Source: JBOGJI01 sp050747865 (GTDB taxonomy: Bacteria; Acidobacteriota; Thermoanaerobaculia; Multivoradales; JAHEKO01). Taken from it: a stretch of DNA of 11,872 bases. The translations under genes were made by a program, and so were the position numbers. Below are positions 6,901 through 11,872 of this stretch, piece after piece. Each line of letters begins with the position of its first letter. The first letter of the stretch is position 1. Under the pieces are notes generated by a model, which saw nothing but the letters and a program-made list of their open reading frames with translations, did no database searches and had not been told where the DNA came from. Where the stretch lies: assembly GCA_050747865.1 (NCBI GenBank), contig JBOGJI010000204.1:1-11872 (forward strand), read 5' to 3'.

Positions 6901-8199
6901 GCCGTCCGCGGCCGAGTAGGTCGTCCAGCCACCCTCGTCGCGTACTTTCACTTCGCGACCCGCGGCCACCCACAGCCGGCCCGTGCGATCTTCGAGAACG
7001 AACCGGATCGGGACTCCTGACGGCTCGCCGCGCATCGAGCGTGCCAGCGTCTCTCCGGGGTGGAGCCAGCTCAGGCCTCCGCCGGTACCGACCCAGATCC
7101 GCCGCCGGCGGTCTTCATGGACGGACCACACGCGGTCGGCGGCGAGCCCTCGTTCTGAGGTGATCGGAGTGATCAACGCGTCATGCAGCCGGAAGAGGCC
7201 CTCGGTATCGGTGCCGATCCAGAGACTGCCCTCGTGATCCTCGGTCAGCGCACGGATGGGGCTGCCGAACAGCTCGCGCGCCGACGGATCCGGTACGAGC
7301 CGATCGCCCTCGAGACGGTGCAAACTGCCGCTCTTGATGCCGACCCAGAGTGTGCCCTGGCGGTCGCCGTAGATCGCGAACACGTCCTCGACCTGCCGTC
7401 CATCGCGCGTGGTGTGGGCGACGAAGCGCCCGGCCTCGTAGCGCGCCAGGCCACCCTTCGTGCCCACCCACAGCGTGCCGCCCCGGTCCCGGTAGAGAGT
7501 CCAGACCACGTCGTGCGGCAGGCCCTGCCGCGTCGTGTAGCGGGTGAACCGACCTTCTCGGTAGCGGGCCAGGCCCCGCGTCGCGCTGCCGACCCAGACG
7601 CTCCCGTCGGCGGCGACCTGGATCGCCTGGAGATCGTCGGGAACGTTTCCCGGCGCCTCGATCGCCCGCGGCGTTCCCCCGGGATCGAGCGCGTTGAGGC
7701 CGTGAGAGGTGGCGATCCACAGCGTCCCGGCGCCGTCCTCGTCGAGCGCCCGCACATCGTCGTCCCAGAGGCCGTCCTCTTCGTCATAGACGGTCCACTC
7801 GCCGTCGCGCAGGTGGACGAGGCCGCCACCGAAGGTCGCGACCCACAGGCTCCCGTCGCGCGCGACGAGGAGATCCCAGATGAAATCATTGCGAATCGCC
7901 GGCGTGTTCGCGCCGTCGAAGACCTCGAAGCGCACGCCGTCGAACCGCGCCAGCCCCTCCACCGTCGCTACCCAGATGTGACCCTCCGGTGTCTGGACGA
8001 CATCTTTGACGGTGTTCAAGGGAAGGCCGTCGGCGTCCGTCCACTGACGCACGGCACCGGAAGCGAGCCGCGTACCGGGCTCGAGAGCGGCAGCGATACC
8101 GCCGGGGACCGGCAGCACGAGGCCGGTCGCCAGGAGCGCCGCCGCCGCTGCTCTCAGCGCGCGCGAAGGACCTCCCGATGGGGGGGGGCAGACGGTCAT
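3940..8199 (-). CDS. Hybrid two-component system sensor-regulator (one-protein HTCS)
   Basis: This 1419-aa protein senses outside the cytoplasm and regulates DNA from the same chain. Residues 1-38 are a signal peptide. Residues about 55-645 contain 14 Reg_prop-type repeats (G-x-L-W-V/I-G-T...GL), enough for two seven-bladed propellers. About 680-752 is a Y_Y_Y domain (RYRLEGRDASW, LPAGDYAFHVIAAN). About 763-785 is a membrane helix, followed by a coiled coil to 832. HisKA has the phospho-acceptor His841 (VSHELRTPL). HATPase_c has Asn955 (NLLSNALKF), EDTGPGVP and GAGLGLAL, with a loop insertion of about 38 aa before EDTG. The receiver has Asp1192 (VSDIVMP) and YLKKPF. An AraC-type HTH_18 fills 1322-1419. 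In well-studied relatives the propellers bind carbohydrate fragments and activate a polysaccharide locus; none is visible here. ATG 8199 was chosen because it gives the signal peptide, although no strong ribosome-binding site precedes it. A run of nine C follows the start. Confidence 0.93.
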   Translation of the reverse strand: MTVCPPPSGGPSRALRAAAAALLATGLVLPVPGGIAAALEPGTRLASGAVRQWTDADGLPLNTVKDVVQTPEGHIWVATVEGLARFDGVRFEVFDGANTPAIRNDFIWDLLVARDGSLWVATFGGGLVHLRDGEWTVYDEEDGLWDDDVRALDEDGAGTLWIATSHGLNALDPGGTPRAIEAPGNVPDDLQAIQVAADGSVWVGSATRGLARYREGRFTRYTTRQGLPHDVVWTLYRDRGGTLWVGTKGGLARYEAGRFVAHTTRDGRQVEDVFAIYGDRQGTLWVGIKSGSLHRLEGDRLVPDPSARELFGSPIRALTEDHEGSLWIGTDTEGLFRLHDALITPITSERGLAADRVWSVHEDRRRRIWVGTGGGLSWLHPGETLARSMRGEPSGVPIRFVLEDRTGRLWVAAGREVKVRDEGGWTTYSAADGLSGGDVLYLLEDRAGRLWIGTTLGLNLLEDGVLSRYTSADGLAGSWIDALHESRDGTLWVGTTRGASTVRVDEGRVTFTPVEGLSSDHVLSFYEESDGTLWIGTHGGGLNRLRHGRVRTVDAEHGLCDGVVFAILADDFGNLWTSSNKGLCRVSRKRLAAFLDGEIPRVDATAYGVADGMVSSECNDGAAWRGRDGRLWFGTTGGAVVVDPGRLNRVPPPVTVDAVDLGKGWTPALPGLRIPPGASRDIRIRFAAASFQVPEKVRFRYRLEGRDASWTQAEDRREVAYVGLPAGDYAFHVIAANNDGVWNERGATLAFVVEPRFVETTAFRVLIAVAILALALGAYVLRSWQLKHRLAWLEATVEERTAELKAQRDETEEALATVRRQRQEIEALSEARSRFFANVSHELRTPLTLLVGPLQDQLRGVQASAERTETMMRNARRLERLVEQLLDLERLDAGQLPSRPVAVDLAGVARDSVRAFADLAEREGIELEAELGSSPVPVHVDVDHIGRVLGNLLSNALKFTPRGGRVRVTLRRLDARRVGDGGPTLPPAGTVAPPCATREGEDDPAAGHAELTIEDTGPGVPREWRERIFDRFAQMGNRDTQAREGAGLGLALCRELVRLHGGQLHVEAAAEAGARFVLRIPLVVAAELASAAIPATAAAARAEAEASEALHDPTPAASTDGTPPLGSPPANGTVVLTPETGSYRVLIAEDNPDLRRYIEEILADTYETQAVEDGEAALAAVWREPPDVIVSDIVMPRRDGFALARALRAEPDFAGIPLIFLTARAGDADRIAGLAIGADQYLKKPFRSEVLKAHVAAALRTCLRLRDQLARQAAEAADPSLATGSPATSPSGPGASARPAGRTAATSNDADTGRGTLPDRVRRWIEAHAHDDSLNVDDLAAALHMSPATLRRKLRAATGMSPARFIRTARLARARTLLHQAAGNVSEIAYAVGFNSLAVFSRAYNSTYGEPPSRALRDA
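8180..8188 (-). repeat. C9 homopolymer in the start of the sensor gene
   Basis: Nine consecutive G on the + strand (C on the coding strand) encode part of Cys-Pro-Pro-Pro at codons 4-7 of the sensor, before the hydrophobic core of the signal peptide. Such tracts are prone to slipped-strand gain or loss of a base, and also to sequencing error. Confidence 0.7.
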
Positions 8200-8297
8200 C
8201 ACTGCTCGACGGAAAGCGCAATGCTCCAATCGCCTTTGAAAGGGAGCCCTATCGTACACCTTCAATGCTCGCGGCGGGTGAGAACACCGGATCGGCA

Positions 8298-8322
8298 GGC
8301 GAGCGAAGCGGTCGCGCTCGCC
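8298..8322. repeat. Hairpin upstream of the sensor gene
   Basis: GGCGAGCG (8298-8305) and CGCTCGCC (8315-8322) form a perfect 8-bp stem with a 9-nt loop, about 100 bp before the sensor start. There is no T-run. It may be a regulatory palindrome of the sensor or the edge of the transposase relic that begins nearby. Confidence 0.4.
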
Positions 8323-8374
8323 GGCAAGGCGTGGAAGTCTACTTGGCGAGAGAGGAAGCGACCATCGCGAGCTG

Positions 8375-8856
8375 CTTGGCGAGCTCTGCCGGGCCGGCTG
8401 GGAGGTGGTACGGCAGCTCATGGTCGCCGCCACCCAGCGGCCCGATCTGCAGCCCGGGATGGTGTCCGTCGTGCACACAGCGGGAGACCTCTTAGGATGG
8501 AAGGAACACTCACGCCATCGCTTCGCGCGGCGGATGGGATGCCGACGGGAAGTGGGTGCCGGTGCCCTTCGTGTTGAAGGCGCTCCCTGTAGTTCCTCCT
8601 CACGAGGAAGAGCCGGATACCACCGCGCGCCGCCAGGCTCGCCGGGCCTGGGCACAGCTCATTCGCAGGGTCTACGAAGTCGATCCCCTGATCTGTCAGG
8701 AATGCGGCGGCGGGCGGCGCGATGCGGATTCTCGCCTTCCTGCTCGAGCCTGTCGCCATCCACAAGATCCTCGCCCACCTCGAGCGCCAGGCAAGGCTTG
8801 CGCCCCGCGGCCCGCCAGCGACGAGCGCCGAGCAAGTTCGTGCCGCCGCCTCGTGA
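8375..8856 (+). pseudogene. IS91-like (Y2_Tnp/HUH) transposase relic, left copy
   Basis: Pieces of one transposase lie in three frames. Frame 2 (about 8375-8500) gives GWEVVRQLM and QPGMVSVVHTAGDLLGW, matching the PG.V...QTFG..L.WHPH block. Frame 3 (about 8500-8717) gives THAIASRGGWDADGKWVPVP, then jumps without the central domain to a C-terminal part with RAWAQLIRRVYEVDPLICQE followed by CGG. Frame 1 (8722-8856) gives MRILAFLLEPVAIHKILAHL and ends at TGA 8854-8856. The tail (helix, VDPL.C..CGG.MRI, hydrophobic end) is typical of these transposases. The HxH metal motif is reduced to THA, roughly 150-200 central residues are deleted and two frameshifts are present, so it is inactive. It points toward the second, inverted copy at 9614. 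Confidence 0.8.
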
Positions 8857-8914
8857 GCCCTACGAACCGACGCCCCTGAGATTCCCGGTCAGGGCTTCGG
8901 GAGAGGTGCGCGCG

Positions 8915-8936
8915 GCGAGCCCGAAAGGGCTCTCGC
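8915..8936. repeat. Hairpin with GAAA tetraloop after the left transposase relic
   Basis: GCGAGCCC (8915-8922), GAAA and GGGCTCTCGC (8927-8936) pair with a single bulged T, giving an 8-bp stem capped by a stable tetraloop. It sits 59 nt after the stop of the left transposase relic. IS91-like elements carry hairpins near their ends, so it may be a relic of an element end, or a terminator without a T-run. Confidence 0.45.
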
Positions 8937-9061
8937 TGCGACTCTCCTGGGCGTGACCATCCCCTTCCTTGCCGCCTTCCCCTGTCTCTCCACTGCCCCC
9001 TCAACCCTAACCGGCCTCCCAGGCCCCGGCACAAGCCATCTCGCAGCCTCTCGCACATGTG

Positions 9062-9403
9062 CTATCGTTCCTGCTCGGAAACGAATCCACTATCCTTGTC
9101 TGCCAGTAGAAGGACCGAGTCGCCCTTGTAGTAGGTCGGATAAGTTTCGGCGCCCATTTCCGCCGCCAGGCGGTAGGCGTAGTCCTGATGGGGACCGAAC
9201 CAAGTGCCGCCGAGGTCGAGCCAGGTGCCGTCGTGGAGGGTGTCCGTCCTCACCCGCCCGCCGACGTAGTCGCGGGCCTCGAGCACGACCACCGAGCCGT
9301 GCTTCTTCAGGCGGAGGGCGGCGGTGAGGCCGGCGAAGCCGGCGCCGACTACGACGAAGTCGCACTGCTCGCGCGAAAGACCGACGGACGCGTCTCCAGA
9401 CAT
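9062..9403 (-). pseudogene. Flavin amine oxidase, N-terminal fragment only
   Basis: This is 113 codons from ATG 9403, with AAGGAG eight nt upstream. Residues 13-45 are the FAD-binding beta-alpha-beta unit with GAGFAGLTAALRL and a VVLEARD strand. YVGGRVRTDT and GTWLDLGGTWFGPHQD follow, the arrangement of monoamine/putrescine oxidase-type enzymes that oxidise amines to aldehydes using FAD. Full proteins have about 430-460 residues, with the substrate domain and C-terminal FAD contacts; all of that is missing. Homology reads well to about residue 104 (YKGDSVLLLADK), then breaks exactly where the 15-bp motif at 9078-9092 begins (last residues DSGFVSEQER). The gene was therefore cut by an insertion or rearrangement, leaving its translation signals and first quarter. 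Confidence 0.8.
9078..9092 (+). repeat. 15-bp motif, left member of an inverted pair
   Basis: GAAACGAATCCACTA at 9078-9092 recurs as its exact reverse complement at 9586-9600. Just past it, three more positions match with one mismatch (TCC here, CCC on the other strand there). In both places it reads in the sense of, and downstream from, a transposase relic, and here it marks the point where the amine oxidase homology ends. Confidence 0.75.
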
Positions 9404-9585
9404 GGCCCTTTCTCCTTCGTAACGGACTGCAGTGAGATGTCGCCACGCTAACACAGCCCCGTACGGCGGCCGCTGCTCTGCTCCGCGGCCGGCCGGCGCC
9501 GCCGGCACGAGACCCACGCCCTTGCCCCGCCGCCATCCTGCCCACGGTCGGCGGCCAGACCGGCATCAACCTCGCGCTTGAGGGG
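9404..9585. other. Leader of the amine oxidase fragment
   Basis: About 180 bp between the amine oxidase start and the right-hand 15-bp motif. It contains the ribosome-binding site of the fragment (9411-9417) and presumably its old promoter. The part near 9450-9540 is very GC-rich with no supportable gene on either strand. Confidence 0.4.
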
Positions 9586-9600
9586 TAGTGGATTCGTTTC
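9586..9600 (-). repeat. 15-bp motif, right member of the inverted pair
   Basis: TAGTGGATTCGTTTC on the + strand is the exact reverse complement of the motif at 9078-9092. It lies 13 nt beyond the stop codon of the right transposase relic (9614), in transposase sense. The short, fixed position after the gene suggests it belongs to the element's 3' end. Confidence 0.75.
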
Positions 9601-9613
9601 TCCGCCCGACGTG

Positions 9614-9949
9614 CTAGCAGCGCTGGTAGCGCACCTGCGGTGCCTCGTGGTCGAAGGTCAGTCGCTCGACGCTCACCGGCGGGCGCAGCAGGTAGCGCGC
9701 CAGCCGCTCGACGGCCGCAGGGTCCTCGGCCTCGACGGTCACCGTGTTGTGCACCGAGAAGCCGGTGTTGGCTTGCCACCACATCAGCAGGTCGATGCGC
9801 TCCTGTCCGAGCAATCCCTCGTCGCGCAGCATCGCGATGACGCCGTGCCGGAACAGCAGCTCGGCGCAGCGACGGTCGACGTACGGCATCGGCACCCAGC
9901 CCTCCCGAGCGTCCCAGCCGCCCCGAGGCACGATGGCGTGCACGTGAGG
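9614..9949 (-). pseudogene. IS91-like (Y2_Tnp/HUH) transposase relic, right copy
   Basis: About 112 codons in a single open frame ending at TAG 9614. It begins PHVHAIVPRGGWD, where HVH is the HUH metal-binding motif, and continues WVPMPYVD, AELLFRHGVIAMLRDEGLL, ERIDLLMWW, GFSVHNTVTVE and AVERLARYLLRPPVSVERL, ending VRYQRC. This is the central segment of the same transposase family as the left copy and covers just the part that copy has deleted, plus an overlap at GGWDA..G.WVP. The N-terminal zinc-binding domain and the C-terminal domain are missing, so it is inactive. The open frame extends upstream to GTG 9982, but residues 1-11 of that frame (MDALDELEAAY) do not look like transposase. Confidence 0.85.
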
Positions 9950-10060
9950 GTAGGCCGCCTCGAGCTCGTCGAGGGCGTCCACTGGGGCGCCGTCGGATAG
10001 CCGGGGTCGAGGCGCTGCGCCCGGCGGAAGCCCTCCTCGGCATCGCGATGGCGAGTCAGC
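9950..10060 (-). pseudogene. TPR-like fragment joined to the transposase relic
   Basis: Reading leftward, one frame gives RHRDAEEGFRRAQRLDPGYP (about 9995-10055), a good match to the second helix of a tetratricopeptide repeat. A one-base shift then continues VDALDELEAAYP (9949-9982), which resembles the helix ending many TPR proteins. The next codon begins transposase sequence (HVHAI). The fragment is short and the assignment rests on the FRRA..LDPGYP pattern alone. Confidence 0.4.
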
Positions 10061-10206
10061 GTGTGCCTTGGGTGCCCGTCGACGTCCCAGGGCGCCATCA
10101 CCGGATCGAGCGTGGCCTCAGCGCGCCAACGACTGACGGCGACCGCCGGACGGCTTGCTGGCGCGCTGCGGCCTGGAGCCGTGATCGCCCGGTCGAAAAC
10201 GTGGAT
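10061..10206. other. Gene-free stretch before the haem-barrel gene
   Basis: No frame on either strand here looks like a real protein; the translations are low-complexity and Arg-rich. It probably contains more debris of the rearrangement to its left. The AT content rises sharply at about 10195, where the promoter of the next gene begins. Confidence 0.4.
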
Positions 10207-10236
10207 TTGACTCGCCAAAATAAGTTTCTCTATAGT
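10207..10236 (+). promoter_or_regulatory. Sigma70-like promoter of the haem-barrel gene
   Basis: TTGACT (10207-10212) and TATAGT (10231-10236) are separated by 18 bp of AT-rich sequence (CCAAAATAAG), standing out against the GC-rich surroundings. Transcription would start near 10243, leaving a leader of about 55 nt before ATG 10299. It is the clearest promoter in the window. Confidence 0.7.
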
Positions 10237-10298
10237 TGCAACGCTCGTCGGGCTCCGAAGCCTCGGGCGAGATTCACCGACGGCCGGAGGGAACCCCG

Positions 10299-11495
10299 AT
10301 GCCACCGACTCCGAACCCAGCCTCACTCCGCGCCACCGCCAGGCGCGGGGTGTTCTTCGTGGCGCTGGTGCTTCTGGCGCCGCCGGTCGCGGAGGCGACG
10401 CCGCAGTTCGCGCGCCGCTACGAGCGCCCGTGTGGGAGCTGCCACCTGCTGCCGCCGGCGCTCAACGAGCACGGCCTCGCCTTCCAGGCGAGCGGCTATC
10501 TGCTACCCAGCCGGCCGGAGACGACGAGACCGCGCGAGCGCTCGCACCTGCTGCCGATGGCCGCGTGGTTGACGGCGCGCTCCGAGGACCAGGCAGCGCC
10601 GGGGGCGTCGGACCTCTACCTGCCGAAGGTGGAGCTGATCAGCGGCGGTCGGTGGGGCGAGTCGTGGTCGTACTTCGTCGAGTGGCGCCCGGTAAGCCTG
10701 TCGCTGCGCCGCGACGGCTCGTTGCAGGACCGCGGGGGCCGCTTCGAGGACCTCTTCGTCGAGCGGTCGTTGGGCGAGCGCCACGCGTTGCGGGTGGGGC
10801 AGTTCCGCAGCCTCAACCAGGTGGACGTCTCGTTGCGCCTGTCGGCGAGCGAGCCGCTGTTGTTCAACAACGGTCTGCCGACGGGGAGCCACCGGAGCGC
10901 CCGGCTGGCGAGCCTCGACCGTTTCTCGCCGGCGGCGCGGTCGCCGTCGATCGGCTACTCGTTCCGCTCGCGAGCCGAGGCGGGCACCGGCGACGGTCTG
11001 TTCGCCTTCGTCTCTCTGCCCTTCGTCGGCGAGCTGTCGATCCCGCTTTCCGCGGAGGCCAGCCGCGAGGCGAGCTTCGAGCTGCAGGGTCCACCCAAGG
11101 GCGTCTACGTCGAGACCTTCAACCGCCGTGGGCTGCGCTCGTTCGGCGGCCACGTCTTCGTCGCCGACGAGGCGTGGCTGGCTACCGCGGTGGGGGTCTT
11201 CGACCTGCGCGGGTGGTTGCTCACCGGCGGGGTCGGCACGGACCATCGCGACGGTGCCGGGTCGCGCTGGCGCGGCAGCGCCCAGTTGGAGCGCTTCTTC
11301 ACCGGCCCCGGCGACGCCCGGTTCGCACCCGGTCTTCGCGTCGAGGACGTGGGCGGCGACGGCAACCGCGCCACGCTCGTGCCCTACCTGGCGCTGGCCG
11401 CGCCGAGCACCAGGTACACCTACCTGCTGCAGCTGGAGTGGCGCTCGGAGGAGAGCGGCGACAGCCTGGTCGTCGACCTGTCCGCGATCTTCTGA
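10299..11495 (+). CDS. Exported c-type haem protein with probable outer-membrane barrel
   Basis: This is a 398-aa protein. Residues 1-33 are a signal peptide (TARRGVFFVALVLLAPPVAEA). Mature residues QFARRYERPCGSCHLLPPAL contain a CxxCH haem c site (Cys45, Cys48, His49), followed by N.HG.AFQASGY. This FAR.Y...C..CH.....LN..G..F...GY pattern is one I recall at the front of many uncharacterised proteins that combine one haem with a beta-barrel. The remaining 320 residues show alternating, aromatic-rich strands (SWSYFVEWRPVSLSL, TRYTYLLQLEWRSEE) and end DSLVVDLSAIF, a terminal Phe as in outer-membrane barrels. ATG 10299 is preferred because GGAGG lies eight nt upstream and it gives a good signal peptide; the frame stays open further upstream. 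Electron transfer at the outer membrane is plausible but inferred. No other cytochrome or cytochrome-maturation gene is visible here. Confidence 0.8.
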   Translation: MPPTPNPASLRATARRGVFFVALVLLAPPVAEATPQFARRYERPCGSCHLLPPALNEHGLAFQASGYLLPSRPETTRPRERSHLLPMAAWLTARSEDQAAPGASDLYLPKVELISGGRWGESWSYFVEWRPVSLSLRRDGSLQDRGGRFEDLFVERSLGERHALRVGQFRSLNQVDVSLRLSASEPLLFNNGLPTGSHRSARLASLDRFSPAARSPSIGYSFRSRAEAGTGDGLFAFVSLPFVGELSIPLSAEASREASFELQGPPKGVYVETFNRRGLRSFGGHVFVADEAWLATAVGVFDLRGWLLTGGVGTDHRDGAGSRWRGSAQLERFFTGPGDARFAPGLRVEDVGGDGNRATLVPYLALAAPSTRYTYLLQLEWRSEESGDSLVVDLSAIF

Positions 11496-11502
11496 CCCCG
11501 CG

Positions 11503-11534
11503 CGTGGCCGGCGGCGAAGGGCGCGCCGGCCACG
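11503..11534. terminator. Strong hairpin after the haem-barrel gene
   Basis: CGTGGCCGGC (11503-11512) and GCCGGCCACG (11525-11534) form a perfect 10-bp stem with a 12-nt loop, beginning 7 nt after the TGA. It lies between the convergent haem-barrel gene and OsmC relic. There is no T-run, so it would be a non-canonical or bidirectional terminator. Confidence 0.55.
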
Positions 11535-11829
11535 GCGCCGCGGCTGTCGCGCGCCCGCTCGGCCACGTCCTCCCGCATCGTTCCCGCCGCACGGTCCTCG
11601 TAGGCCACCACCCGCAGGCGCTGCCGCGCGCACAGCGCGAGGTAGGAGAGCATGTGGCACGACGAGATCGCCGCCAGGAAGAGGTCCTCGGGATCGAGGG
11701 CGGCGACGTCGCCCCGGAAGGCGGGGTCCGCCGAGCCGCGCAGCTCAGCAGGCGCTGTTGCTCCGTGGCCACGTCCTCGCGGGCGGCCACCGGTTCGATG
11801 TGGATGCGATCTTCGGTCGCGACGGTCAC
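11535..11829 (-). pseudogene. OsmC-family protein relic
   Basis: A GTG start at 11829 preceded by GAGGAG (six nt) gives MTVATEDRIHIEP, a plausible OsmC start, but the frame then runs into Arg/Pro-rich sequence. The family core is in another frame from about 11745: LRGSADPAFRGD, ALDPEDLFLAAISSCHMLSY (with the conserved Cys), LCARQRLRVVAYEDRAAGTM. OsmC/Ohr-like proteins reduce organic peroxides or related thiol-reactive compounds and have about 140-150 residues. Here the N-terminal strands are compressed, one frameshift lies near 11745-11760, and homology stops after AAGTM (about 11585), with the C-terminal half missing. It is convergent with the haem-barrel gene; its end has probably been replaced or deleted up to the shared hairpin. 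Confidence 0.65.
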
Positions 11830-11872
11830 GGCCGGCTCCTCGGGCGAGTGACCGTACCACGACCGCCAGTGC

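Noticed and set aside
7183..8577. 464-codon + strand frame opposite the sensor gene
   Set aside because: Its translation repeats with the period of the propeller blades (DPE.AL.V..) because it mirrors the repeats on the - strand; it has no independent domain.
8200..8655. N-terminal extension of the sensor frame up to 8655 (about 150 more codons)
   Set aside because: The extension is Arg/Pro/Ser-rich, overlaps the transposase relic on the other strand and would bury the signal peptide; the start at 8199 is far better.
9078..9600. Classical IS with terminal inverted repeats and its own transposase
   Set aside because: The 523-bp interval holds only an amine oxidase fragment and no transposase, and no target-site duplication is visible outside the inverted motifs.
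10503..11660. 385-codon - strand frame opposite the haem-barrel gene
   Set aside because: Composition is typical of an antisense shadow and no motif was recognised.
10430..11851. 473-codon + strand frame overlapping the haem-barrel gene and OsmC relic
   Set aside because: Arg/Ala/Pro-rich low-complexity translation; the frame from 10299 has the promoter, Shine-Dalgarno, signal peptide and CxxCH motif.
1..11872. tRNA, rRNA, CRISPR array or riboswitch
   Set aside because: No cloverleaf, ribosomal signature, spaced repeats or known riboswitch core was seen on either strand by eye.

Overview
The window is GC-rich DNA (estimated by eye at about two thirds G+C or more) from a Gram-negative-type bacterium. 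The evidence for that is a sensor of the hybrid two-component class, secreted proteins with signal peptides, a probable outer-membrane protein ending in Phe, and an IPTL-like C-terminal sorting tail. The mix of families (hybrid sensor with Reg_prop/Y_Y_Y, SLH plus fibre-like domain, DUF11, small RHH antitoxins, IS91-like relics) would fit Acidobacteriota or another soil-type high-GC phylum. That placement is inference.

Layout. Positions 1-1297 (+ strand) are a graveyard of small toxin-antitoxin-like genes: an 83-aa protein translationally coupled to a MNT-type nucleotidyltransferase whose C-terminus has decayed, a CopG/RHH antitoxin with no visible toxin, and the last 36 codons of a second nucleotidyltransferase-like gene. 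Positions 1358-3054 (- strand) hold a secreted surface protein, split over two overlapping frames. The first half has a signal peptide, an SLH domain and a phage-fibre-like domain. The second half is Gly-rich, then DUF11, then a VPALP transmembrane sorting tail. The two probably form one protein or one translationally coupled pair. Positions 3386-3860 (-) are a vapBC pair whose toxin has lost its middle. Positions 3940-8199 (-) are one giant hybrid two-component regulator of 1419 aa: 14 propeller repeats, Y_Y_Y, membrane segment, His kinase, receiver, AraC-type HTH. No polysaccharide-utilisation genes lie beside it here.

Positions 8375-10060 are a mobile-element scar. Two relics of an IS91-like (Y2_Tnp/HUH) transposase point at each other, and each is followed by the same 15-bp motif. 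Between the motifs sits the 5' end (signals plus about 100 codons) of a flavin amine oxidase, cut off at one motif. The right relic is fused to what looks like a TPR-protein fragment. Positions 10207-11495 (+) hold the best-defined transcription unit: a sigma70-like promoter, a Shine-Dalgarno and a 398-aa exported protein with one c-type haem motif (CGSCH) and a probable beta-barrel body. It ends at a strong hairpin facing a decayed OsmC-family gene on the other strand.

Overall, intact and plausibly functional genes are the hybrid sensor, the haem-barrel protein, VapB, the CopG antitoxin and possibly the surface protein. Much of the rest is broken, and gene decay with insertion-sequence activity is the main theme. 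I found no CRISPR array, tRNA or rRNA.
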